From an uncultured Micrococcales bacterium (lineage in GTDB: Bacteria; Actinomycetota; Actinomycetes; Actinomycetales; Microbacteriaceae): DNA of 5,814 bases. A model generated the notes under the pieces. The model was not told the origin of the DNA and did no database searches. It worked only from the letters and a program-made list of their open reading frames with translations. A program made the translations under genes and the position numbers. The DNA lies in assembly GCA_913056225.1 (NCBI GenBank), contig CAJXMQ010000064.1, positions 1-5,814 of the forward strand. Direction: 5' to 3'. Shown here piece after piece: positions 1-5,814 of the stretch; within the stretch, counting starts at the first letter, position 1; each line of letters opens with the position of its first letter.

Positions 1-356
1 CCGCTTGGCCACTGGTCGTGAAAACTAATCGGGAGTTTCTGCAGTTTTTCATAAAGATGATTGCGCATACGAGCCTCGACCTGAGTGCCGGGCTCCAGCA
101 CCAACCACCTGCGCAACAGCACCAACACAGCTTCACTGGCTCCGAAAAGCAAAAATAGCCCAACCGAACCAAGCAAAAACTCAATATTCAGATTTTGTTC
201 AAGCCCATTCACCAGCTCCCGAAGCACTTGCGGTAATGCCAGGGCAAACATGTGGGCGGCAATTCCCACCAAAACTCCAAGCATCAATCTGGGTATGGTG
301 TTGCCAGCGTATGGAATCAGCCTGGCAAGAGTTGCCAGCAATCCTTTTTTCCGCAT
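1..356 (-). CDS. ABC exporter, N-terminal membrane part (3' end outside window)
   Basis: Only the first 118 residues are visible; the frame is open to the window edge. They look like the start of a type I ABC exporter half-transporter (membrane domain followed by an ATPase in the same chain). There is a short basic N-terminus (MRKKG), a hydrophobic helix at about residues 22-45, a second at about 60-81, and then an amphipathic stretch rich in Arg/Glu. The stretch ends with LYEKLQKLP (101-109) and SFHDQWPS (111-118), a common pattern of the first cytoplasmic loop in this superfamily (R..LY..LQ.LP..FHD.W.SG). The start is fixed by an in-frame TGA three codons upstream and by a GAGG-type ribosome site just before the ATG. 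The nucleotide-binding domain lies outside the window, so neither substrate nor ATPase motifs can be judged. The gene follows purH after 40 nt on the same strand. Family assignment is fairly sure; cargo is unknown, and it may need a partner subunit. Confidence 0.8.
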   Translation of the reverse strand, partial: MRKKGLLATLARLIPYAGNTIPRLMLGVLVGIAAHMFALALPQVLRELVNGLEQNLNIEFLLGSVGLFLLFGASEAVLVLLRRWLVLEPGTQVEARMRNHLYEKLQKLPISFHDQWPS

Positions 357-396
357 ATCCCCTCAGATTTAGTCAGCACATCAGGCTAACAGTGGA
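357..396 (-). other. purH to ABC exporter intergenic gap, no terminator seen
   Basis: This 40 nt spacer is the longest non-coding stretch in the window. It holds the ribosome site of the exporter gene. A weak inverted pair (TTAG/CTAA around a 13 nt loop) is visible on both strands, but it is too short and has no following T-run. I see no convincing -10/-35 pair in the gap. Read-through from purH is therefore possible, though a promoter inside the purH 3' end cannot be excluded by eye. Confidence 0.5.
359..364 (-). promoter_or_regulatory. Ribosome binding site of the ABC exporter gene
   Basis: GAGGGG on the minus strand lies just upstream of the ATG at 356. Its GAGG core ends 4 nt before the start codon, which is somewhat short but usable. 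It is the only Shine-Dalgarno-like sequence in the 40 nt gap after purH. Confidence 0.55.
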
Positions 397-1968
397 CTAG
401 TGGAAAAAATGCCTTTCGCCAGTGAAAAACATTGGAATCGAATTGCTCTTTGCTAACTCAATCACCTCATCATCTCGAATTGATCCACCGGGCTGAACGA
501 TTGCCCTTACACCGGCATCGATAAGAATCTGCAGACCGTCAGCAAACGGGAAAAAAGCGTCCGATGCCGCAACTGATCCTGCGGCTTTATCGCCAGCTCT
601 GGTGACGGCCAGATTGCAAGAATCAACTCGATTCACCTGTCCCATGCCGATGCCGACCGAGGCTTTGTCAGCTGCCAACAAAATAGCGTTGGATTTCACG
701 CCACGCACTGCCCTCCACGCGAATTCCAAATCGGCCAAAACATCGTTCCCTGGACGTTTGCCGCTCACTAGTTTCCAGTCCCCTGTGTTCACCGTCTGAA
801 AGCGATCTGATTGTTGGACCAAGAATCCGCCAGAGATCTGCTTTAGCTCACTCTCTGGGTAACTGAAATCGCCAGCCAGGGCCAGTATCCGAATATTTTT
901 CTTTTCCGTCAGTATTGACAGTGCCTCTGCGTCATAACTGGGGGCAACCACGACCTCGGTGAAAACATCCTTGATTTGATTCGCCATCTCAACAGTCAAC
1001 TTTCGATTCACCGCAACCACACCGCCGAAGGCGCTCACGGGATCACAATCAAATGCCTTTTTATAAGCCTTGGCAACATCTTCAGCCTCACCAACACCGC
1101 AAGGGTTAGCGTGCTTGATGATTGCAACTGCGGGGTTTAGGAAATCAAACGCCACCCGTAGAGCGCTATCCGCATCCACGTAATTGTTGAAGCTCATCTC
1201 TTTTCCGTGCAGAAGCCTGGCTTGAGAAAGACCCGGCGAAACATCGGCACGAGCATAGATTGAAGCTGACTGGTGAGAGTTTTCGCCGTATCTCAAAACA
1301 TTTTGAAGTGTCGCTTCGATTTCCAACTTTGGTTCAGAGGAGCTGCTGTTTTGAAGCTCCTTTGCAAGCCAGCCACTGACAGCCGAGTCGTAGTTGGCAG
1401 TTGTGCTGAATGCCTTCAACGCCAACTTCTTTCTCTCCTCTAAAGTCGTGCCGCCCTCTTCGATTGCGGTGATTACCTGTTGGTAATCGTCAGGGTGGGT
1501 GACAATTGCAACATTGGCATGGTTTTTAGCGCTCGCCCGCACCATTGCTGGCCCGCCTATGTCTATTTGCTCTACTGCTTCATCAAAATCTGCACCACTT
1601 GAAACTGTTTGCACGAACGGATACAAATTCACAACCACCAACTCAAATGGCTTTAGCTGCAACTGTTGAAGCTGGTCTCTGTGTTCTGGCCTTCTGAGGT
1701 CTGCCAACAATCCAGCGTGAACATTTGGGTGCAGGGTCTTTACGCGCCCATCAAGTGTTTCTTGAAATCCCGTCAGTTCACTTACTTCCGTGACTGGCAT
1801 TCCAGCTGCCGCTATGGTCTTGGCTGTTGAGCCGGTAGAAACAATTTCAACACCAGCTGAAACCAGCTGTTTTGCAAGCTCCTCTAGACCAGTCTTATCA
1901 CTAACGGAAATCAATGCCCTTTTGATTTGAATTCGATCTCGATAATTCATTGAGTTATCTGTTGCCAT
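397..1968 (-). CDS. purH: Bifunctional AICAR transformylase / IMP cyclohydrolase PurH
   Basis: This 523-residue cytosolic enzyme performs the last two steps of de novo purine synthesis: formylation of AICAR by 10-formyl-THF to FAICAR, then ring closure to IMP. The length is normal for the family. Residues 14 to about 200 form the MGS-like cyclohydrolase domain, with STGSTAKT (44-51), DGRVKTLHP (73-81), NLYPF (114-118) and IDIGGP (135-140). K77, Y116, D136 and K148 match the known human catalytic set K66, Y104, D125 and K137. A Ser-rich linker (about 206-213) leads to the transformylase domain, with RYGENSHQ (226-233), KHANPCG (285-291, including the catalytic Lys-His pair), DPVSAFGG (309-316), VGIGMGQVNRVDS (438-450) and a C-terminal SDAFFPFADG region. 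The ATG is preceded by a strong GGAGG site; the next ATG (codon 7) is too far from it. The gene overlaps the purN end by 14 nt, suggesting translational coupling. No defect is seen. Confidence 0.98.
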   Translation of the reverse strand: MATDNSMNYRDRIQIKRALISVSDKTGLEELAKQLVSAGVEIVSTGSTAKTIAAAGMPVTEVSELTGFQETLDGRVKTLHPNVHAGLLADLRRPEHRDQLQQLQLKPFELVVVNLYPFVQTVSSGADFDEAVEQIDIGGPAMVRASAKNHANVAIVTHPDDYQQVITAIEEGGTTLEERKKLALKAFSTTANYDSAVSGWLAKELQNSSSSEPKLEIEATLQNVLRYGENSHQSASIYARADVSPGLSQARLLHGKEMSFNNYVDADSALRVAFDFLNPAVAIIKHANPCGVGEAEDVAKAYKKAFDCDPVSAFGGVVAVNRKLTVEMANQIKDVFTEVVVAPSYDAEALSILTEKKNIRILALAGDFSYPESELKQISGGFLVQQSDRFQTVNTGDWKLVSGKRPGNDVLADLEFAWRAVRGVKSNAILLAADKASVGIGMGQVNRVDSCNLAVTRAGDKAAGSVAASDAFFPFADGLQILIDAGVRAIVQPGGSIRDDEVIELAKSNSIPMFFTGERHFFH

Positions 1969-2551
1969 CGAAATCCTCCAAGTTTATCTTTCCCTCAGCT
2001 ATGTCTCTAACTACTTCAACGAGCATTGCCTGCTCTTGAATCTTTATTCTTTCGTGCAAACTTCCCTGATCGTCATCAGCCAAAATATCAACCTGCCTGG
2101 ACCGGATAACAGGACCCGTGTCAACACCTGCATCAACCACGTGAATGCTGCAACCCGTTACCTTCTCACCCGATTGCAGTGCATCCCTGACCGCGTGAGC
2201 GCCTGGAAAGCTTGGTAATAGCGATGGGTGCAGATTGATGATCTTCGGTGAAAATCTATCCGTAAAGCTCTCAGGCAAAATTTTCATAAACCCCGCCAGA
2301 ACTATCAGATCTGGCTTTAGATGGGTGATGTTTGCCGCTAGTACTTCTGCCCACTGATGCTTTGAGTCAAATTTTTCAGGCTCAACGACGAATGTTGGAA
2401 TGCCGTATTGCTCTGCGTGAACTAATCCTGTTGCATCTTTATCGCTACCCACGGCCAATACCTTTGCTGGGTATAAGGGGTTATCACAAGCTTTCAACAA
2501 TGAAAGAAGGTTTGAACCACTCCCTGAGATGAGCGTGACAATGGTGAGCAT
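1955..2551 (-). CDS. purN: Phosphoribosylglycinamide formyltransferase 1 (GAR transformylase)
   Basis: PurN transfers the formyl group of 10-formyl-THF to glycinamide ribonucleotide, the third step of de novo purine synthesis, in the cytosol. The 198 residues span the whole single-domain family. SGSGSNL (9-15) is the phosphate-binding loop after the first beta strand, LAGFMKIL (85-92) lines the folate site, and INLHPSLLPSFPGAHA (105-120) carries the catalytic Asn106 and His108. Asp144 lies in VDAGVDTGPVI (139-149). These three residues fall at the same numbers as in E. coli PurN (N106, H108, D144). The ATG starts 9 nt after the stop of the DUF6350 gene, with only a weak AGG about 8 nt upstream, so initiation may depend partly on translation of that gene. 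Its 3' end overlaps purH by 14 nt. Both products consume 10-formyl-THF, which makes joint expression sensible. The formate-dependent PurT is a different (ATP-grasp) family and is excluded. Confidence 0.97.
   Translation of the reverse strand: MLTIVTLISGSGSNLLSLLKACDNPLYPAKVLAVGSDKDATGLVHAEQYGIPTFVVEPEKFDSKHQWAEVLAANITHLKPDLIVLAGFMKILPESFTDRFSPKIINLHPSLLPSFPGAHAVRDALQSGEKVTGCSIHVVDAGVDTGPVIRSRQVDILADDDQGSLHERIKIQEQAMLVEVVRDIAEGKINLEDFDGNR
1975..1979 (-). promoter_or_regulatory. Strong ribosome binding site of purH inside purN
   Basis: A perfect GGAGG lies 6 nt upstream of the purH ATG at 1968, and it decides that start over the ATG at codon 7. It sits within the last codons of purN, in the stretch coding for LEDF, so it is both coding sequence and initiation signal. 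It is the strongest Shine-Dalgarno sequence in the window. Confidence 0.85.
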
Positions 2552-2560
2552 TGTCTAAGC

Positions 2561-3805
2561 CTAGCGTTGACGCTTGTCCTCTGGCCTGGCAACAACCAAG
2601 CCCGCCAAAAATGCAAACACCAGCACCACTGCAAACACCACAGGCATCAATAAAAGAGCATCAATTCCAACAAACTGCAGCCTTCCAGGTCCAAATGCAC
2701 CACTTGCAAATGCCGCCAGTAGTCCTAGCTGCAAACTCGCCACAACAGCCACTCCCAATGCCAAAGAAAAAGCACTCGCCCAAGAAGTTGCAAACTCCCA
2801 GCGAATGTCAGAAGTTGACCTGCGAATCAAAATCACCGAGATGATTGAAAACAGTCCAAGCAACAAAATCACCCAGATTGATCTATCAAAAGTTTCACTG
2901 GGAATCGCTCCCAGAACTGGAATCGCGGGTAATGGGCCAAGGTTTGTCCCCAGTGGGCTCACGCTGGAACCGATGCCAATTGCAAACCCCGGTCCGATTA
3001 ACCAGCTAGCGACATAAATGACTAAGTTTGGCAAAATTGCCAATTGCCCCAGGGTGACAATCACCCCTCCCAAAACGGTTATCTGCAGAACCTCATAAAG
3101 CCTGATCACCTCAACCCAGTTGAAAGCAATCAGTAAACCCGTAAGCAAAGAAGCCGCCACGACCGTCAACAAACTAATTATCGTCCCACCTCGGATGGCT
3201 GGGTCTATTACCGTTCGAACACTCCAGTGCAACTTGGATTTCAGGTTCGACGCGAACGATCTAATCGCTCTTCGCTCAATTGCCTCAGTTTGCTCGCTAG
3301 CGGATGCGATCAAGAAATTTTTTCCGACCAAACTGGCCAGCACAACTGTCAGCCCAAAAATCAACGTCGGAGAAAACACTGCTTGCAATTGAACCGATTG
3401 CGCATATTCACTGATTGTCAACTGCGATAGCAAGAAACTGATTACCGCAAAGCTTCCGATTCCGCCAATCCAACCTAGAACTAAAGAACCGGACGAGCTG
3501 AGACGTGATCCGAGACGGTAACCAAGCAAAACGGTGATCAAGGTGATTCCCAATGGCATGGCATTTATCGAAAAGCTGTCAAAAGCAACTCCGGCTAATT
3601 CGGCAGCCGGAATCACAATCTCAACTCCGTGGGCGGCCAACCAGAGATTACTTGAAATCAGCAGGTTGCCAAGCCAAGGAAAACCAACATCAGGCTCGAA
3701 AAGCCAAACAAGAGTCAACGGGGCAAGGGTTATGCCGATGCCGATGGCAATAATCAACGCCGCTTCCAGTGCAGCCACTAAGGCCGGAACCAGCGCTCTG
3801 TTCAA
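2561..3805 (-). CDS. DUF6350 family polytopic membrane protein (PerM-like)
   Basis: This 414-residue integral membrane protein has about eight to ten hydrophobic segments, roughly at 8-35, 84-98, 108-127, 143-165, 208-228, 240-275, 309-327, 340-368 and 381-406. A charged loop (about 170-206) divides it into two halves, and it ends in a basic tail. The family pattern is recognisable from the start MNRALVPALVAALEAAL and from a loop at 259-302 rich in Pro and Gly: LPNLVIYVASWLIGPGFAIG, then SPLGTNLGPLPAIPVLGAIP (283-302). The position between sucD and purN matches M. tuberculosis Rv0955 (PerM), which has been linked to persistence and cell division through FtsB; whether this homologue does the same is inference. 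The biochemical activity is unknown. The predicted start is TTG, 6 nt past the sucD stop. No good Shine-Dalgarno is near (an AAGG ends 13 nt upstream), so translation probably relies on ribosomes finishing sucD. A GTG at codon 10 is an alternative but would trim conserved N-terminal residues. Confidence 0.85.
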   Translation of the reverse strand: MNRALVPALVAALEAALIIAIGIGITLAPLTLVWLFEPDVGFPWLGNLLISSNLWLAAHGVEIVIPAAELAGVAFDSFSINAMPLGITLITVLLGYRLGSRLSSSGSLVLGWIGGIGSFAVISFLLSQLTISEYAQSVQLQAVFSPTLIFGLTVVLASLVGKNFLIASASEQTEAIERRAIRSFASNLKSKLHWSVRTVIDPAIRGGTIISLLTVVAASLLTGLLIAFNWVEVIRLYEVLQITVLGGVIVTLGQLAILPNLVIYVASWLIGPGFAIGIGSSVSPLGTNLGPLPAIPVLGAIPSETFDRSIWVILLLGLFSIISVILIRRSTSDIRWEFATSWASAFSLALGVAVVASLQLGLLAAFASGAFGPGRLQFVGIDALLLMPVVFAVVLVFAFLAGLVVARPEDKRQR

Positions 3806-3811
3806 GGTTGG

Positions 3812-4699
3812 CTATTTACCTTGAATAATTTCACGCATCAGCTGCGCAGTCTCGCTTGGTGTTTTTCCAACTTTGACGCCAACCGCTTCGAAAGCTTCTT
3901 TCTTTGCCTGAGCAGTTCCAGCTGATCCAGAAACAATCGCACCTGCGTGACCCATGGTCTTACCCTCGGGTGCCGTGAATCCTGCCACGTAGGCAACCAC
4001 TGGCTTGGTGACGTGCTTAGAGATGTATTCAGCAGCTTTTTCTTCGCTGTCACCACCAATTTCACCAATCAACACGATTGCTTCGGTCTCGTCATCTGCC
4101 TCAAAAGCCTCTAAAGCATCGATGTGGGTGGTTCCAATTACTGGGTCTCCACCAATTCCGATGCCAGTGGAGAATCCGATGTCTCTCAGCTCGAACATCA
4201 TCTGGTAGGTCAAAGTTCCGCTCTTGCTAACCAAGCCAATTGGTCCGTGACCGGTGATGTTGCTTGGGGTAATACCCGCGTTGGACTTACCTGGGCTAAT
4301 GATTCCCGGGCAGTTTGGACCAATCATTCGACTCTTGTTGCCTTTTTGCAGATTGTGATCCCAGGCAACAGCGCTGTCGTGAACAGGAATTCCCTCAGTG
4401 ATTGTGACAATCAGTGGCATTTGAGCATCAATTGCCTCAATCATTGCTGATTTAGCAAATGCTGGTGGCACGAAGATAACGCTTACGTTGGCATCGGTTT
4501 TTGCAATGGCCTCTTCAACGGAACCAAACACAGGCAGGCTGTGTCCATCAATTTCTACTGTTTCTCCAGCTTTGCGAGGGTTCACGCCACCAACGATGTT
4601 TGAACCACCGGCCAGCATGCGCTGGGTGTGCTTCATTCCCTCGGCACCGGTCATTCCCTGAACGATGATTTTTGAATCTGAATCTAAATAAATAGCCAC
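3812..4699 (-). CDS. sucD: Succinyl-CoA synthetase alpha subunit
   Basis: SucD pairs with SucC to interconvert succinyl-CoA and succinate with formation of a nucleoside triphosphate, in the TCA cycle (cytosol). The 295 residues match the usual length. The N-terminal CoA-binding Rossmann domain shows GMTGAEG (15-21), GGVNPRKAG (37-45) and VFVPP-like IFVPPAF (75-81). GPNCPGIISPG (127-137) and SKSGTLTYQ (158-166) follow. In the C-terminal ligase domain are GIGGDPVIGT (181-190), IGEIGG (211-216) and MGHAGAIVSG (249-258). His251 is the residue phosphorylated during catalysis (His246 in E. coli numbering). The start codon is GTG, 2 nt after the sucC stop, served by AAAGG 7 nt upstream. The stop is 6 nt before the DUF6350 gene. 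The sequence cannot by itself tell whether the pair prefers ADP or GDP. All key motifs are intact. Confidence 0.98.
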   Translation of the reverse strand: MAIYLDSDSKIIVQGMTGAEGMKHTQRMLAGGSNIVGGVNPRKAGETVEIDGHSLPVFGSVEEAIAKTDANVSVIFVPPAFAKSAMIEAIDAQMPLIVTITEGIPVHDSAVAWDHNLQKGNKSRMIGPNCPGIISPGKSNAGITPSNITGHGPIGLVSKSGTLTYQMMFELRDIGFSTGIGIGGDPVIGTTHIDALEAFEADDETEAIVLIGEIGGDSEEKAAEYISKHVTKPVVAYVAGFTAPEGKTMGHAGAIVSGSAGTAQAKKEAFEAVGVKVGKTPSETAQLMREIIQGK

Positions 4700-4701
4700 T
4701 T

Positions 4702-5814
4702 TTATACCTTTGCCAATTCTGCGGCCCTGTCAGCTCCGCCGTCCATTGTTTCCGCGAGAGTGATTAGAGGGTGGTTGTAATCGCTAAGGATTTTGCGCCC
4801 CTCATCAACATTGTTTCCATCAAGCCTCACAACAAGTGGCTTGCTGGCTGCATCACCAAGTTTGTCCAAAGCGCCAACGATGCCGTTTGCAACTGCGTCA
4901 CAGGCGGTGATTCCACCAAATACATTTACAAACACACTCTTGACCTGGCTGTCTCCCAGAATTACATCCAGTCCAGCGGCCATAACCTCGGCACTAGCTC
5001 CACCTCCAATGTCTAGGAAGTTTGCAGGCTTCACGCCGCCGTGGGCTTCACCCGCATAAGCAACAACATCCAAAGTGGACATCACCAGGCCGGCACCATT
5101 TCCAATGATTCCAACTTCACCATCCAGCTTGACGTAGTTCAAATCATTTTCTTTCGCCTTTGCCTCTAGAGGGTCAAGCTGATCGCGCTCCATCTGCTCG
5201 CGCTCATGACGGAACTCTGCGTTCTCATCCAGAGTCACCTTGCCATCGAGGGCGATGATTTTTCCCTCTGCAGTTTTCACCAGCGGGTTCACCTCAACCA
5301 AGGTTGCGTCTTCTTTTTCAAATACGTCATACAGCTTCACAAAAACTTCACTGACTGAGTCAATCAACTCAGCTGGGAAATTTGCCTGAGCTGCAATTTC
5401 CTTCGCCTTTGCCAGGTCAATGCCCTCGTTGGCGCTGATTTCAACTCGTGCCAAAGCCTCTGGTCGCTCCTCGGCTAACTGCTCGATTTCAACCCCACCC
5501 TCAACCGAGCACAATGCCAGGAAGGTTCTATTTGAGCGATCTAACAGGACCGAAAAATAATATTCACTCTCAATGTTTGCTCCCTGAGCAATCATCAGCC
5601 TCTTCACAACGTGGCCCTTGATGTCCAGTCCCAAAATGGACTCGGCTGCGGCCTTCGCCTCTTCTGGAGTTTTCGCAACCTTGACTCCACCGGCTTTTCC
5701 TCGGCCACCAACTTTGACCTGAGCTTTTACAACTACGACTCCACCGATTTCTTTGGCAGCCTGTTCCGCGTCTTCAGGGGTGTCAACAACAATCCCTGCG
5801 AGCACTGGAACTTG
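4702..5814 (-). CDS. sucC: Succinyl-CoA synthetase beta subunit (5' end outside window)
   Basis: The visible 370 residues are the nucleotide-binding beta subunit that works with SucD; about 16 N-terminal residues are beyond the window edge. The estimate comes from aligning VVVKAQ (Lys30 here) with Lys46 of E. coli SucC. The frame stays open to base 5814, so an internal GTG at 5805 (the Val of PVLAG) is not the true start. The N-terminal ATP-grasp domain shows VGGRGKAGGVKV (35-46) for phosphate binding, SVEGGVEIEQLAEERPE (103-119), and the Mg-nucleotide ligands Asn176 in EVNPLV and Asp190 in ALDGK. Their 14-residue spacing equals that of E. coli N199/D213. The C-terminal ligase domain shows GNGAGLVM (238-245), PANFLDIGGGAS (263-274), NVFGGITACD (297-306) and VRLDGNN (329-335). 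It appears to be the first of the visible co-directional genes; its promoter is not in the window. ADP versus GDP preference cannot be read safely from the sequence. Confidence 0.97.
   Translation of the reverse strand, partial: QVPVLAGIVVDTPEDAEQAAKEIGGVVVVKAQVKVGGRGKAGGVKVAKTPEEAKAAAESILGLDIKGHVVKRLMIAQGANIESEYYFSVLLDRSNRTFLALCSVEGGVEIEQLAEERPEALARVEISANEGIDLAKAKEIAAQANFPAELIDSVSEVFVKLYDVFEKEDATLVEVNPLVKTAEGKIIALDGKVTLDENAEFRHEREQMERDQLDPLEAKAKENDLNYVKLDGEVGIIGNGAGLVMSTLDVVAYAGEAHGGVKPANFLDIGGGASAEVMAAGLDVILGDSQVKSVFVNVFGGITACDAVANGIVGALDKLGDAASKPLVVRLDGNNVDEGRKILSDYNHPLITLAETMDGGADRAAELAKV
4707..4711 (-). promoter_or_regulatory. Ribosome binding site of sucD inside the sucC end
   Basis: AAAGG on the minus strand lies 7 nt upstream of the GTG start of sucD and overlaps the last codons of sucC. 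It supports the non-ATG start and suggests that the two subunits are translated in a coupled way, as suits a complex needing equal amounts. Confidence 0.6.

Noticed and set aside
85..372. 95-codon plus-strand open frame at the left end
   Set aside because: It is antisense to the ABC exporter start, whose reading frame has clear family features. The predicted product is Ser/Asn-rich with no recognisable domain.
401..440. T-run on the minus strand near the purH stop, possible terminator
   Set aside because: The six T residues code for the conserved C-terminal His-Phe-Phe-His of PurH, and the sequence before them forms no stable GC-rich hairpin.
2574..3017. 147-codon open frame on the plus strand opposite the DUF6350 gene
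   Set aside because: It lies fully antisense to a well-supported membrane protein. Its product is a low-complexity mix rich in Asn, Thr, Ala and Pro, as expected from reading Leu/Val/Ile codons on the opposite strand. I recognise no family and see no good ribosome site.
3733..3750. Short tandem repeat of ATGCCG units
   Set aside because: It encodes the Ile-Gly-Ile-Gly stretch of the first membrane helix of the DUF6350 protein. It has only two to three imperfect units and is explained by protein sequence.
4124..4450. 108-codon plus-strand open frame within sucD
   Set aside because: It is antisense to a highly conserved enzyme region including GPNCPG and SKSGTLTY. The product resembles nothing known and is best explained as a shadow.
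5803..5805. GTG as possible sucC start
   Set aside because: The frame continues upstream to the window edge as Gln-Val-Pro, which fits the conserved SucC N-terminus, so this codon is an internal valine.

Overview
The window holds six protein genes, all on the minus strand and tightly packed. In transcription order (right to left) they are sucC (5' end cut by the window), sucD, a DUF6350/PerM-type membrane protein, purN, purH, and the start of an ABC exporter (3' end cut by the window). Gene junctions are a 2 nt gap, a 6 nt gap, a 9 nt gap, a 14 nt overlap and a 40 nt gap. I see no terminator hairpin with a T-run at any junction. A single transcript for at least sucC to purH is therefore a reasonable inference.

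The organism is most likely an actinobacterium. DUF6350 is essentially an actinobacterial family. The order sucC-sucD-(DUF6350)-purN-purH is also that of Mycobacterium tuberculosis around Rv0951-Rv0957, which has two extra genes between sucD and perM. Base composition looks close to half G+C by eye, low for the phylum. With compact spacing and short proteins, this suggests a streamlined free-living lineage such as the planktonic Microbacteriaceae (Aquiluna/Rhodoluna type). That placement is inference from composition and synteny, not proof.

Region by region: 3812-5814 encodes both subunits of succinyl-CoA synthetase, the substrate-level phosphorylation step of the TCA cycle. 2561-3805 encodes a polytopic membrane protein whose M. 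tuberculosis relative, PerM, is linked to cell division. 397-2551 encodes PurN and PurH, which carry out both 10-formyl-tetrahydrofolate-dependent formyl transfers and the final ring closure to IMP. 1-356 encodes the first two membrane segments of an ABC exporter subunit. Catalytic residues are intact in every enzyme that can be checked.

There is no RNA gene, mobile element, CRISPR array or long non-coding stretch. This is an ordinary core-genome segment, and I do not find a previously undescribed system in it. The part with least known function is the DUF6350 protein.
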